From contig UCLR01000012.1 of assembly GCA_900473415.1 (NCBI GenBank), forward strand, positions 23,934 to 87,933: a stretch of 64,000 nucleotides of DNA. The letters run 5' to 3'. How positions within the stretch are numbered: position 1 is the stretch's first letter; each line of letters starts with the position of its first letter. Origin of the DNA: Hyphomicrobiales bacterium. Lineage in GTDB: Bacteria > Pseudomonadota > Alphaproteobacteria > Rhizobiales > Beijerinckiaceae. This document shows, piece after piece, positions 42,702 to 51,700 of this stretch. The translations under genes and the position numbers were made by a program. The notes under the pieces were generated by a model. That model searched no databases. It was not told the DNA's origin and was given only the letters and a program-made list of their open reading frames with translations.

Positions 42702-43279
42702 CCCCGAGGCTAAGCGGAACGCTATTGTCGGCTTCGACATTCTTCCAGGTTCAAGACGCCTCGCGACGTCGTCACCGGAGCGCCGGCGAGCGGGTAAAGC
42801 GGGCGACGCCTGGCTTCGATGGGCGGGCATGTCGACTGCCTTTCGCGCCAAGGACTGACGTCCGGCTACCCCCTTGGGCCATGCGGCCTTCCGAACGGCG
42901 GCCGAGTGCCTGTCGGCCGTACGGCGGAACGCTGCCCTTCCGATCTGCTTGGAACGTGCGTCGCTTTTCGGTTGAACTCCTCGATCCAAGTCCGCCGCGG
43001 CTCCAGTCGGGCGCTTATATTCCAGCAGGCCACGATTCAGATCGATAGCGGCGGCGACGTAGGAACGGGTCGCGAGCTACCCTTCTGCCAGGACCGCGTG
43101 ATGTCCGCTTTCAGGCGGCAGTTCAACGTCTGCTGTTGGCGCACCTCGGCGGCGGCCAATCCTCCGAACGCCGACTTTGGGTCGATTTCGGCCGCGCCAC
43201 GCGAGGCTCGGTAGCTTCGCTTTCGGGCAAGCGGCCAGAGTCCGCTTCTAGCTGTGGCCGCCGAAGGCGACGTTGACGT
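42702..43279. other. Non-coding stretch, probably decayed sequence
   Basis: No reading frame here has family-like sequence or a good ribosome site. It contains ATGTCCGCT at 43101-43109, a word that also appears in the gaps at 30927 and 47005. The general look is that of worn accessory-island sequence. I see no RNA gene or clear repeat. Confidence 0.5.
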
Positions 43280-44542
43280 TCAGGCGGCCGACTGCTCCTC
43301 GAGGTTGCTCGTCACCGGCAGCCGGACCTCGAAGATTGCCCCGCCATTGATCCCATTTGCCGCCGATATGAAGCCTTCGTGCCCGTCCACCAGCGATTGG
43401 CAGATGGCGAGGCCCATGCCCATGCCGCCTTCCTTGGTGGTGAAGAAGCCTTCAAACAGTCACGACATCGCCTCGGCGGGGATCCCGGGGCCGCTGTCCT
43501 CGACGCGGATCGAGAGCCAGCCATCGTTGATCTGCCGGACATCGATCGAGATTCGGCGCCGCTCGATCGCGAGCGGGATGATCGCCTGGATCGCATTGAC
43601 CAGGAGATTCACGAAAATCTGCTGCAGCAGGATGCGATCGCCGGGGACTTGCGGCAGCCCCGGTGCGATCTTCGTCGAAAGCGAGATCGATCGTGTCTCA
43701 ACGTCGTGCCGCACGAACAGCAGAGCCTCGGCGATGACGTCGGCGATATTGATCAGAGCGCGCTCCGGCTCATGCTTCGTGGCCATGCTGCGAATGCGCT
43801 GGATGATCTCGTTGGCGCGATGGGCGCTTTCGGAAATCCGCGTCGTCAGCTGCGCGAGCTTCGGCACGTTCGCCGGCTCCCTGTCCAGCCAACGCAGGCT
43901 CGCTTCGGCATTGGTGATGATGGCCGACAAGGGCTGCTTCACCTCATGGGCGATGGAGGTGGCGAGCTCGCCCAGGGTCGAGATTCGGGCGGCGTGGCTG
44001 TAATCGGCCTGCAGACGGCGCAATTGCTCTTCCGTCCGGCGGCGATCGGTGACGTCTTCGATCGTGATGAACGTCGTGTCCTGCAGTTCACCCGGGATGG
44101 GGTAAGTGACCGAGAAGATCACCTCGCGCACCGCGCCGTCGAATCTGAGGATTTTCGCTTCCTCGACATAGCTGCGCCGGCCTTCGAAATGGGCGGTCAT
44201 CACCCGTCGGGCCATGCCCGGCGTGCCCGCGAAGAGGTAGCGCACGGGGCGGATCAGGTCGGCGGTGCTCTTGCCCCGAAACAGTTCGACCGCGGCAAGG
44301 TTCGCATCGTTCACGAGGACGATGTCCTTGGCGTGCTCGATCAGTTCCGGATGCTCGTCGAGATGACGGGCGATATCGCTGACGCCGTGAGCGCGCAGCT
44401 CGGCGAAGGCCTGGCCGGCGCCGCGTGAATCGACCTGCCAGAGGGCGGTGGGCATATAATGGATGAGCTGAGCGTTCCGCGCGGCGATGGCGCGCAGTTC
44501 GTCGACCTCCTCCGGCTCGCCCATATGACCCTGCATCAGCAT
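43280..44542 (-). pseudogene. PAS-containing sensor histidine kinase interrupted by one in-frame TGA
   Basis: The frame runs from ATG 44542 for 360 codons to TGA at 43462-43460, then continues in the same frame for 59 codons to TGA 43282-43280. The first part has a PAS-like region (about 25-165), the HisKA motif SIAHEVKQPLSAI with phospho-acceptor His199, the N box VNLLVNAIQA with Asn312/Asn316, and the G1 box DSGPGIP at 349-355. The part after the stop reads LFEGFFTTKEGGMGMGLAIC, exactly the expected F and G2 boxes. A single base change therefore removes ATP-lid residues. It is either a recent nonsense mutation or a sequencing error. It overlaps the response-regulator gene upstream and would pair with it. 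Confidence 0.85.
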
Positions 44543-44988
44543 GGCGATTCATCCTCCGCGGAACGAGGGGTAGCGCAGCTCACGGCGCGTGCCTGAGCGA
44601 TTTTCAGGAGCGGAAGAAGCTCTCGCTCGGATATTGGCTTGAGCAGGACCGCCAGGGCGCCGCCCGCCATGGCCTGCGCTCTGGCATGGGCCGAGATATG
44701 CGAAGTCATGATGACGACGGGGGCCGGTATGCCGCGGGAGGTCAGGGCCTCCTGCAACTCCATGCCGCCGAGGCGTGGCATGCGGAGGTCGGCCAGAATG
44801 CAGCCGAACACGCCGCGATCCGGAGAATCGAGAAAGGCTGTCCCGTTGGCGAAAGGGCGGCATGGGAAGTCCAGCGCATGCAGCAATTCGCACAAGGCTT
44901 CACGAAACGCCTCGTCGTCGTCAATGACCGCAACCCAGAACGTCTCGGACACAGCGTTGGCCTTTCCCGGCGAAGCTGCCCTCGCCAT
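44536..44988 (-). CDS. Single-domain response regulator (receiver only)
   Basis: The 150-residue protein is a receiver domain: acidic cluster IDDDEAF at 22-28, phospho-acceptor Asp67 in LADLRMPRLGG, Thr/Ser in VVIMTSHIS and Lys near 117 in LLKPIS. There is no DNA-binding output domain. Its stop overlaps the start of the histidine-kinase gene by seven bases, so the pair is co-translated. The pattern resembles FixJ-type N-terminal domains. With the kinase broken, its signalling is uncertain. Confidence 0.85.
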   Translation of the reverse strand: MARAASPGKANAVSETFWVAVIDDDEAFREALCELLHALDFPCRPFANGTAFLDSPDRGVFGCILADLRMPRLGGMELQEALTSRGIPAPVVIMTSHISAHARAQAMAGGALAVLLKPISERELLPLLKIAQARAVSCATPRSAEDESPC

Positions 44989-45266
44989 GCCGCCACTGAT
45001 CCGCTGATGAGGCGTGAATACAACTATACCCAGGTCTAGGCTTCGCCGCGATATTCCGCTTCGGAGACGATGCTTGGCCCTTCATCCGCGTGGCAATGGA
45101 TCCGCGTTCGCTTGGCCCGAACGCGCGAGAGGCAAGCTCCGACAGCCGGAGCCGACAGGAGGCGGCCGCCCTGTCGGCGCCGCGCGGCAGACCGCCACTC
45201 GCAGCAAGTATCTTCCATGTCTCGTAGCTTCTGATACAGCTCGAAGCTCTCCTGCGTCCGCGACCG

Positions 45267-46139
45267 ATGGCTATGAGCGGAATCGTTTACGAACCGGAGC
45301 AACTCTCCCGGCGCCAGCGCGCGATCGCATCCGGCGCGGAGATCGAGCTGGTCACCGTACCGCCGGTCGCGCATGGATTCGTCCACGAATCCACCTCCCA
45401 TCTGCTGATGTTCACCGCGAAGGGAAAGCGCGCCGACGGGGAAAGCCGCGCCGACGGGCTGAAAGCCTCAACCATGCGCGACACATCGGGCACGTTCAGC
45501 TTGTTGCCCGCCGGCCTGCATTATTCGGGATGGACCATCCCGGTCGTGCCCGCAGAATACCTCTCGCTTGCCATCGCGCCCTCGTCGCCGTTGTTGGAGG
45601 CCTTCCCCGCGCTTGGCGAGCTTTGGAGGGCGCCGATCGTCTATGCGCGCCAATGGCCGAGCGAATTATCGGCGACGTTGCAGCGGCTGCGGCAGTCCTT
45701 CGCGGTGGCCGATGCCTATAGTGGCCTCTATCGCGACGCCTTGCTCAGTTTGCTGATGGTCGAGCTTTTCCGCTGGCTTCGAGGAGCGGCGATAGACCCG
45801 TTACCGCGCGGAGCTCTGCCGCCACGGCAAACCCGTCTCGCTTGTGATTTCATTCGGGCTAATCTGAGCAGGGATGTGTCCCTGGCCGAGCTCGCTCGGC
45901 TGTGCGGGCTGAGCACCAGCCACTTCGCCACGGCCTTCCGGATTGCCACGGGCGTTCCGCCCCACCGATACCAGCTCACCTGTCGCATGGATATGGCCAA
46001 GGCGATGCTGGCCGACGCCGCCATCCCGATCATCGATATCGCCTTCAAGACGGGCTTCTCGACCCCGAGTGCCTTCGCGGCGGCCTTCCGGCGCGCGGTC
46101 GGCGTCACGCCCCGCGAATTTCGCCGCGCCTCGACCTAG
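45267..46139 (+). CDS. AraC-family transcriptional regulator
   Basis: The 290-residue protein has a cupin-like N-terminal domain (about 20-160) and two C-terminal helix-turn-helix units: FIRANLSRDVSLAELARLCGLSTSHFATAFRIATGVPPHRY (about 195-235) and AIPIIDIAFKTGFSTPSAFAAAFRRAVGVTPREFRR (about 251-286), with the AraC P-x-x-Y and TPxxFR signatures. It is divergent from the response-regulator pair. The 278-base gap before it has no gene. The target is unknown. Confidence 0.9.
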   Translation: MAMSGIVYEPEQLSRRQRAIASGAEIELVTVPPVAHGFVHESTSHLLMFTAKGKRADGESRADGLKASTMRDTSGTFSLLPAGLHYSGWTIPVVPAEYLSLAIAPSSPLLEAFPALGELWRAPIVYARQWPSELSATLQRLRQSFAVADAYSGLYRDALLSLLMVELFRWLRGAAIDPLPRGALPPRQTRLACDFIRANLSRDVSLAELARLCGLSTSHFATAFRIATGVPPHRYQLTCRMDMAKAMLADAAIPIIDIAFKTGFSTPSAFAAAFRRAVGVTPREFRRAST

Positions 46140-46303
46140 CATTTGCGATTTCGATTACCGGATGATCGCGACAGTCGCCGAAGCCCGGCGACAGACTCCA
46201 TCCCGCGAGAAGGAGTACCAAAGGGCATATTGGAAACCGCGCAGCGCGCGGCCGGCGAACGACTTCAATTCCTCGGTCTCGGTGGGAAGATCAGGCGATC
46301 ACC

Positions 46304-46936
46304 ATGATGCAGGCTCGACATGTCACCCAGGATCGGCCGCTCGTCCTGATCGTCGACGACGATAGCGCCATGCGGGATGCGGTGGGGGAACTGATGCTTT
46401 CGGTCGGCATGGACGCGATCAGGTACGGTTCGACCCGGGAGCTTCTGGCCGAAGATTTTCCCGACCGGCCCGGTTGCCTCGTCCTCGATGTGCGTATGCC
46501 CGGCATCAGCGGGCTCGACCTCCAGAAGCAACTCAATGCACGCGGCGTGACAAAGCCAATCATCTTCCTGACCGCCTACGCTGACGTGCCGATGACGGTG
46601 GCGGCGATGAAGGCTGGCGCGATCGACTTCTTCACCAAGCCCTTCAGGGACCAGGCGCTGCTCGACGCCGTCGGGCAAGCCATCGATGTCGATCTACGGC
46701 AACGCGAAGCCAACGCCCAGGCGCGCCGCAACAACGAGCTGTTCTCGTCACTGACTGTGCGCGAAAAGCAGGTCTTCAAGCAGGTCGCAGAGGGCCGGCT
46801 CAACAAGCAGATCGCGTACGACCTCGGCATCAGCGAGGTGACGGTCAAACTGCATCGTGGGAACCTGATGCGAAAGATGCAGGTCCGCTCCCTCGGAGAA
46901 CTGATGAAAGCTTGGGCGACACTTTCCCAGAACTAG
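46304..46936 (+). CDS. FixJ/TodT-type response regulator with LuxR output domain
   Basis: The 210-residue protein has a receiver domain (VDDDSAMRD at 17-25, Asp62 in LDVRMPGISG, Lys112 in FFTKPFRD) and a LuxR-type helix-turn-helix from about residue 145 (LTVREKQVFKQVAEGRLNKQIAYDLGISEVTVKLHRGNLMRKMQ). It is of the StyR/TodT/FixJ class, often controlled by PAS-bearing kinases like the broken one at 43280-44542. No intact kinase gene is near it. Confidence 0.92.
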   Translation: MMQARHVTQDRPLVLIVDDDSAMRDAVGELMLSVGMDAIRYGSTRELLAEDFPDRPGCLVLDVRMPGISGLDLQKQLNARGVTKPIIFLTAYADVPMTVAAMKAGAIDFFTKPFRDQALLDAVGQAIDVDLRQREANAQARRNNELFSSLTVREKQVFKQVAEGRLNKQIAYDLGISEVTVKLHRGNLMRKMQVRSLGELMKAWATLSQN

Positions 46937-47215
46937 CTTGCTTGACGAAGCGCACAGCGCCCGATCGAGTGGCCGAGAACAGCCACTGGCCCCACAATTT
47001 CGTTATGTCCGCTTAGAAACAGAAACCCAATGGCTGCTTCGGGCGCATCGCGGCCTGAAGCGACTTGGCCGCTGAACCACTGACCTCGGTCGAGAGCGGC
47101 GATTGGGGCGACAGTCCGAGACGTCCGCTGCAGGGCAAAGGCGCAACGCGAGCACTTGGAGCGAGCCGATCAGCCCAGGTCTTTGTCGCCCGGTCGGGCC
47201 ACATATCCAGTGCCG
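46937..47215. other. Non-coding gap between convergent genes
   Basis: I see no gene here. ATGTCCGCT occurs at 47005-47013, a word shared with the gaps at 30927 and 43101. No hairpin with a T tract is visible. Confidence 0.45.
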
Positions 47216-48778
47216 CTAGACATATCGTTGCGTTGGCTGCCCCAGCCGCATTTCAAGCTGGCCAACCTGCCGAGCGGCCTCGACATCTGCTGCAATCTGC
47301 TCGCTTGGCCCACCGGATGCGTCAGTCACGAAGGTCGCGCGGAAATTTCCGGAAAAGCGATCCGGTACCGGAAACGCTGGCGTGTACAGCGGCCCCAGAG
47401 GCTGGGTGGTCGTGACGTAGGTGAGCCGCTCGTCATCGCCGCGCGGCAAGCGCCGACCGTTGATCAGGCTCGGCGTGCAGAGGCGCACACCATTGGCGAT
47501 CTGCGACGCCATCTGTCGCCAGGACAACGACCGGCGATAGCGCCGCCAAAACCGGAGTCCGTGCCCGAGAACCTGGCGGCGGCGACCTTCGAGCCTGGCG
47601 AGCCCGCGCACGAATGAGACCGTCTCATTCACCCCGTCGAGTGGCCGCGTCATCAGCGTGAAACCATCCATGTCCCGGAGCTTGGCCAATGGAAGAATGG
47701 CGCCTTCGTTCAGACGCTTGTGGAAATAGGGCGTGCCGAGAAGAGGAATGGTCAAGCTGAGAAATGCCGGAAGCGGAATCTCATCGTGCCGGAGCACGAA
47801 ATCGAGCTCCTCCTCCATCTCGCTAAGTTTCTGGCTCGTCGGATCGAAGATCAGGCCATACTGAAAGACGATCCCGGCCTCCAGGCACGAACGGATCATT
47901 TCGTGTTGCGGCAGGATGAGATTCTGCCGCTTGTCGTAGGCCTTGATCTGGGCCGGGGTAAAACTCTCGACGCCGCAGAAAAGGCCGAGGCAGCCAGCTC
48001 GGCGCGCACGTTCGATATTGCGGTCGTCGGCAAAGAAATCGCTGGTGACGAGGGCAATCCAGCCCGGGATCGAGCCCTCTCGAAACAAGCTTTCGAGAAG
48101 GTCCAGCTTGGCAAGAAAGAACGCTCGATCGTTTCCATAGAAATTATTGTCGATAAACAGCAGGATCTTCGACTGCGTATAGGATCGGATCTGCCGTTCC
48201 AGATGCGCAAGAGGCCAAGCCTTGTATTCGCGCCGCTCGGCGGTCAGCGCGCAGAACGAGCAGCGAAAATTGCAGTAGCGCGACGACTCGACGTAGTTCA
48301 CCGGGCTCTTCCAGCTCAGCAGATCGTAACGGGGGAAGACCTCGCTGGCTGCCGCCGCAGGACCGAACACGTCCCTGGCGATCTCACAGAGTTCCTCGAC
48401 GTCGCCGTGACAGGCAAAATCAAAGACGCGAGAGCTGGTCAGCGGCAGGTTGCGGACCGCAGGCCCCCCGGCCACGACGACGCAGCCAGGCGATTTTGTC
48501 CGCGCATAAGCCGCTAGCTGACACATCCGGTCGAAGGCAGAAGTGACGCCGGTCAGGACGAGCATGTCGGGCCAGGCGAATGCCTGCTCGTCCAGAAGTG
48601 GGCCGCTGTGGAACTCGCTGTGAATCCGGATCTCTACGGCGTCCCTGTCGAAAGCGCCGGCAAGGAAGGCGTGACCTACGCCCTGAGGCACGAAGTTCGG
48701 GCGCCCGCTCGGGTTCCGCATGTCGTCGAAATGCGCAAGCACCAACAGAACGCGAGGCTTGCGATCGAAACTACGCAT
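47216..48778 (-). CDS. B12-binding-domain radical SAM protein
   Basis: The 520-residue protein has an N-terminal Rossmann-like cobalamin-binding-type domain (about 8-150, with VVVAGGPAVRNLP at 100-112), then the radical SAM core with the [4Fe-4S] motif Cys169-x3-Cys173-x2-Cys176 (CNFRCSFC) and an ELP-type continuation (IDNNFYGND, then LGLFCGVES). The C-terminal 150 residues are basic and of unknown fold. Class B radical SAM enzymes methylate or rearrange unactivated carbon, and the Asp-x-His-x2-Gly cobalamin motif is not obvious here, so cobalamin binding is uncertain. It starts inside the end of the cyclase-like gene (ATGCGTAG, eight-base overlap), so the two are coupled. Confidence 0.85.
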   Translation of the reverse strand: MRSFDRKPRVLLVLAHFDDMRNPSGRPNFVPQGVGHAFLAGAFDRDAVEIRIHSEFHSGPLLDEQAFAWPDMLVLTGVTSAFDRMCQLAAYARTKSPGCVVVAGGPAVRNLPLTSSRVFDFACHGDVEELCEIARDVFGPAAAASEVFPRYDLLSWKSPVNYVESSRYCNFRCSFCALTAERREYKAWPLAHLERQIRSYTQSKILLFIDNNFYGNDRAFFLAKLDLLESLFREGSIPGWIALVTSDFFADDRNIERARRAGCLGLFCGVESFTPAQIKAYDKRQNLILPQHEMIRSCLEAGIVFQYGLIFDPTSQKLSEMEEELDFVLRHDEIPLPAFLSLTIPLLGTPYFHKRLNEGAILPLAKLRDMDGFTLMTRPLDGVNETVSFVRGLARLEGRRRQVLGHGLRFWRRYRRSLSWRQMASQIANGVRLCTPSLINGRRLPRGDDERLTYVTTTQPLGPLYTPAFPVPDRFSGNFRATFVTDASGGPSEQIAADVEAARQVGQLEMRLGQPTQRYV

Positions 48779-51700
48779 AGGCTGACTGCTTGATGCTGCG
48801 ACCGAGCGCTGCACCCGCGGGCACGGCATAGTGCTGCAGGAAAGCGTTCCTTCTGATCAGGGCAGAGATGCGGTCGTCCGTGCCGGCGGATTGGCGCGCG
48901 GCCATACCCTCGTTCAGCCGCGCCGCGGCAGCGATCGCATCGGCACACATCTCAAGACGCAGAGCTTCGTCTAGCGCCGCGTTCCACCACCTTGTCGCGT
49001 GGCGGGGGCGATCGCGCCGCGCCTCGAGGTCGCCTCGAAAAAGGAGGGCACGGGGACGACCGATCGGATAGACGTTGGCGAAACGGGAGAGATCTGCGGA
49101 CGATCTGACCGCCAGGGCCCGGCAGATCTGCGCAAGGTCTGGCGTGTCGGCTCCCGCGCCAGCCCGATCGGCGGCAACGAAGACTGTCGTCAACGCGGGA
49201 AGCGTCCGCGACTTCATCGAGGGACGGATCGTCTCCAGCGTTTGAGCGGCGCGACCAAGCCAGACGAGCTGCTCTGGAACGTCTCCGCGTCGCGCAGCCT
49301 GCTCCGCCAGCATGGCCGAGCCTTCGAGCACATGGATCGGTTCCAGGGCGTCTTGCTGCGACCTCACGAGCTCCTCAAGGGCAGGCAGGTGGGTGGCAGC
49401 GACGTCCGGGCGGCCAAGCGCCCGATAGCCTCGTACGGCCGCAGTCAGGCCACAGCCCAGGACCTGCAGATCGCCCCGCTTCTGAGCCGCAGCGCAGATC
49501 TCTTCGACGAGCTCGCCCCAGGCGGCGTCGCCGGGGAAGCTCGACGTCAGCAGCCCAGGGTTGAGAATCGTTTCCAGGCTAACTGCGAGTTCGCACCAGC
49601 GCCGCTTTTCTCCCAGCTTGGTCGTCAGCGCGAGGCCAACCTCAAAATTACCTTGCGCGACTTTCCAGTCTCCCACAGCGGTTCGGTAGAGCCCGGCGAA
49701 TAATTTCACGCGTGCGGTTGCTGCGTTGTCCCCCACGTCCTCAGCCAGTCGCAAGCCGAGCTTCAGGTATCGTTCGGCGCGGCGCCGCAGTGGAACGACC
49801 CCACAGATGGCTCCCAGACTCGCATAATTGACGGCCAAAGCGGGGAAAGGAGTGGAGATCCGTTCAGCCAAGTTGATCGAGCACAGCGTAGAATAGATAA
49901 TCCGAGGCTTGTCTCCGAGGAAATAGTATATCTGCGTCAGGTTACCGTGAGCGTTTGCGGCTTCGATGAGGACATCATCACCAACTTGCACGATCGAGGC
50001 ACTGATACGCTTCCAGAGCTTTTCGACAAAGCTGTTGAGCCCCGAGCGGAGCAGATGCTCCGTAACCTGCCGACCGAGTCCGAGAACCAGGCTTCGCGCG
50101 TCCTGAGGCGGGCGGAAGCCGAGGAGCCGGAGCCCCTCTTCCAGCGCCTGGCGGGCGATCACCATTCTGCCGAGGTTCAGCGCAGCCTCTCCGCGCGTGA
50201 AATGGGCGCTTGCGAGGCGCTTCGATGACGGCGCTGGATCGACACGAGCGGCAAGCACGAGGAACGCATCGATGAGCTCGATCGCCGTTTCGTTGTCGGA
50301 CTGGTCGAGGCGGAGGCGAGCGACGCGGTCGAGATACTCGAAAATCTTCAGTTCGTTTTCGGCGCTTTGCCAGTGCTTCAGGATTAGCGGGAGGGTTTCC
50401 GCGTCGCTCGGCGGGCCGTTCCTTTCCAGCGCCTCGGCGATCGCGGCATGTGCCTCCTGCCTCTGATGCGAGAGCATGCTGGCATAGACGGCCTCGCGCG
50501 TGATCGCATGGTTGAAGCGATAGCGCGTGCCGCCCGGGACCTCAGCTCGAAGCAGATGCTGGGAGGCGAGCCGCGAGACACAGGCGGTGACATCGGGGCC
50601 GATCTTCTTCAGCGAGCCGAGCTCTGCGAGATTGCCCGCCGAAAAGCTCCCCGACATGGCGCTTGCGACCTTGAGCACGAAAAGATCGTTGGCTGGCAGG
50701 AGATCGGTTCTGCTGAGCACCGCGGCCTGCGCGGACAATGGCAAGGTGACCACCTTGGCCTGAAGCGAGGCCTTCTCACGATGGCCGGCTCTCGCCTGTT
50801 CCGGAGTCAGTGTCCTGCAGAGCTCCGTCACGAAGAAGGGGTTGCCGCCGGTCCTGTCCCATATGGCCGCTTGAACGGACGGCGGGATCGCTCGTTTTCC
50901 TAGCAGGGAGTTCGTCAGATCCGTGGTGTCGCCCGGGCCCAACGGCGCAAGCCGGACCATGGCGGTCGGGGCCTCGAGTTCAGGATACTCGCTGCGCGTC
51001 GTCATCACGAAGGCGATCGGAGCGCGCAATTTCGCGAGGTCCTTCACAAGCAGGGCCGACGCACTGTCGAGCCAATGCACGTCTTCCAGCGCGATGATGC
51101 CTTCAGAGGAACTGAACCAGTCCAGGATCAACTGTCGCATCAAGTGCCGCAGATTTTCGGCTCGCGCGGCGCTAGACAACTGGTCGCAGATCGAAGTGGT
51201 CGCGATACCGAGGTCGACGATGTTGTTGAGAAGCGGAACGAATCCCAGTTGCTCCGGGCTCCGCTCCAGGGCCTTCGCCAGACGCTTCTCGATCTCGTCT
51301 TTCGATCCCACCAGGGCGTGGAGAATCGGCCTGAACGCGAAGTAAGGGGTGTTGCGCTCGATATCGTCCGCGCTCCCCGTCAGAAACCGGATGCCTCGGC
51401 CCCGGACGCTGTCGAGAAATGCTTCCAGGAGCGCCGTCTTTCCGACGCCGATCTCGCCTTCAATGATTGTGGCGCGCGGGCTGTCTCCTGTTTGCTCGAA
51501 CCACGCCAGCAAGCGCTCGAGCTCGGATTGCCGGCCGACCAGATCGCGCCCGTCCGTTGTGACGCCGTCGAGCCGGGGAGCCACGGCGACATAGGTCGTG
51601 AGGCCGGACCGCAGGCCTGGAACGTGAATCTCCCAGGGTCCGTGGAACCGGACTTTGCCTGCAGCGCTCTCGGACGTCTCCTTGTCGGCAAGGATGCGCC

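Noticed and set aside
43312..43596. Arg/Ser-rich minus-strand frame near the broken kinase
   Set aside because: Out of frame with the kinase; the true continuation after the TGA is in the kinase frame and shows its F and G2 boxes.
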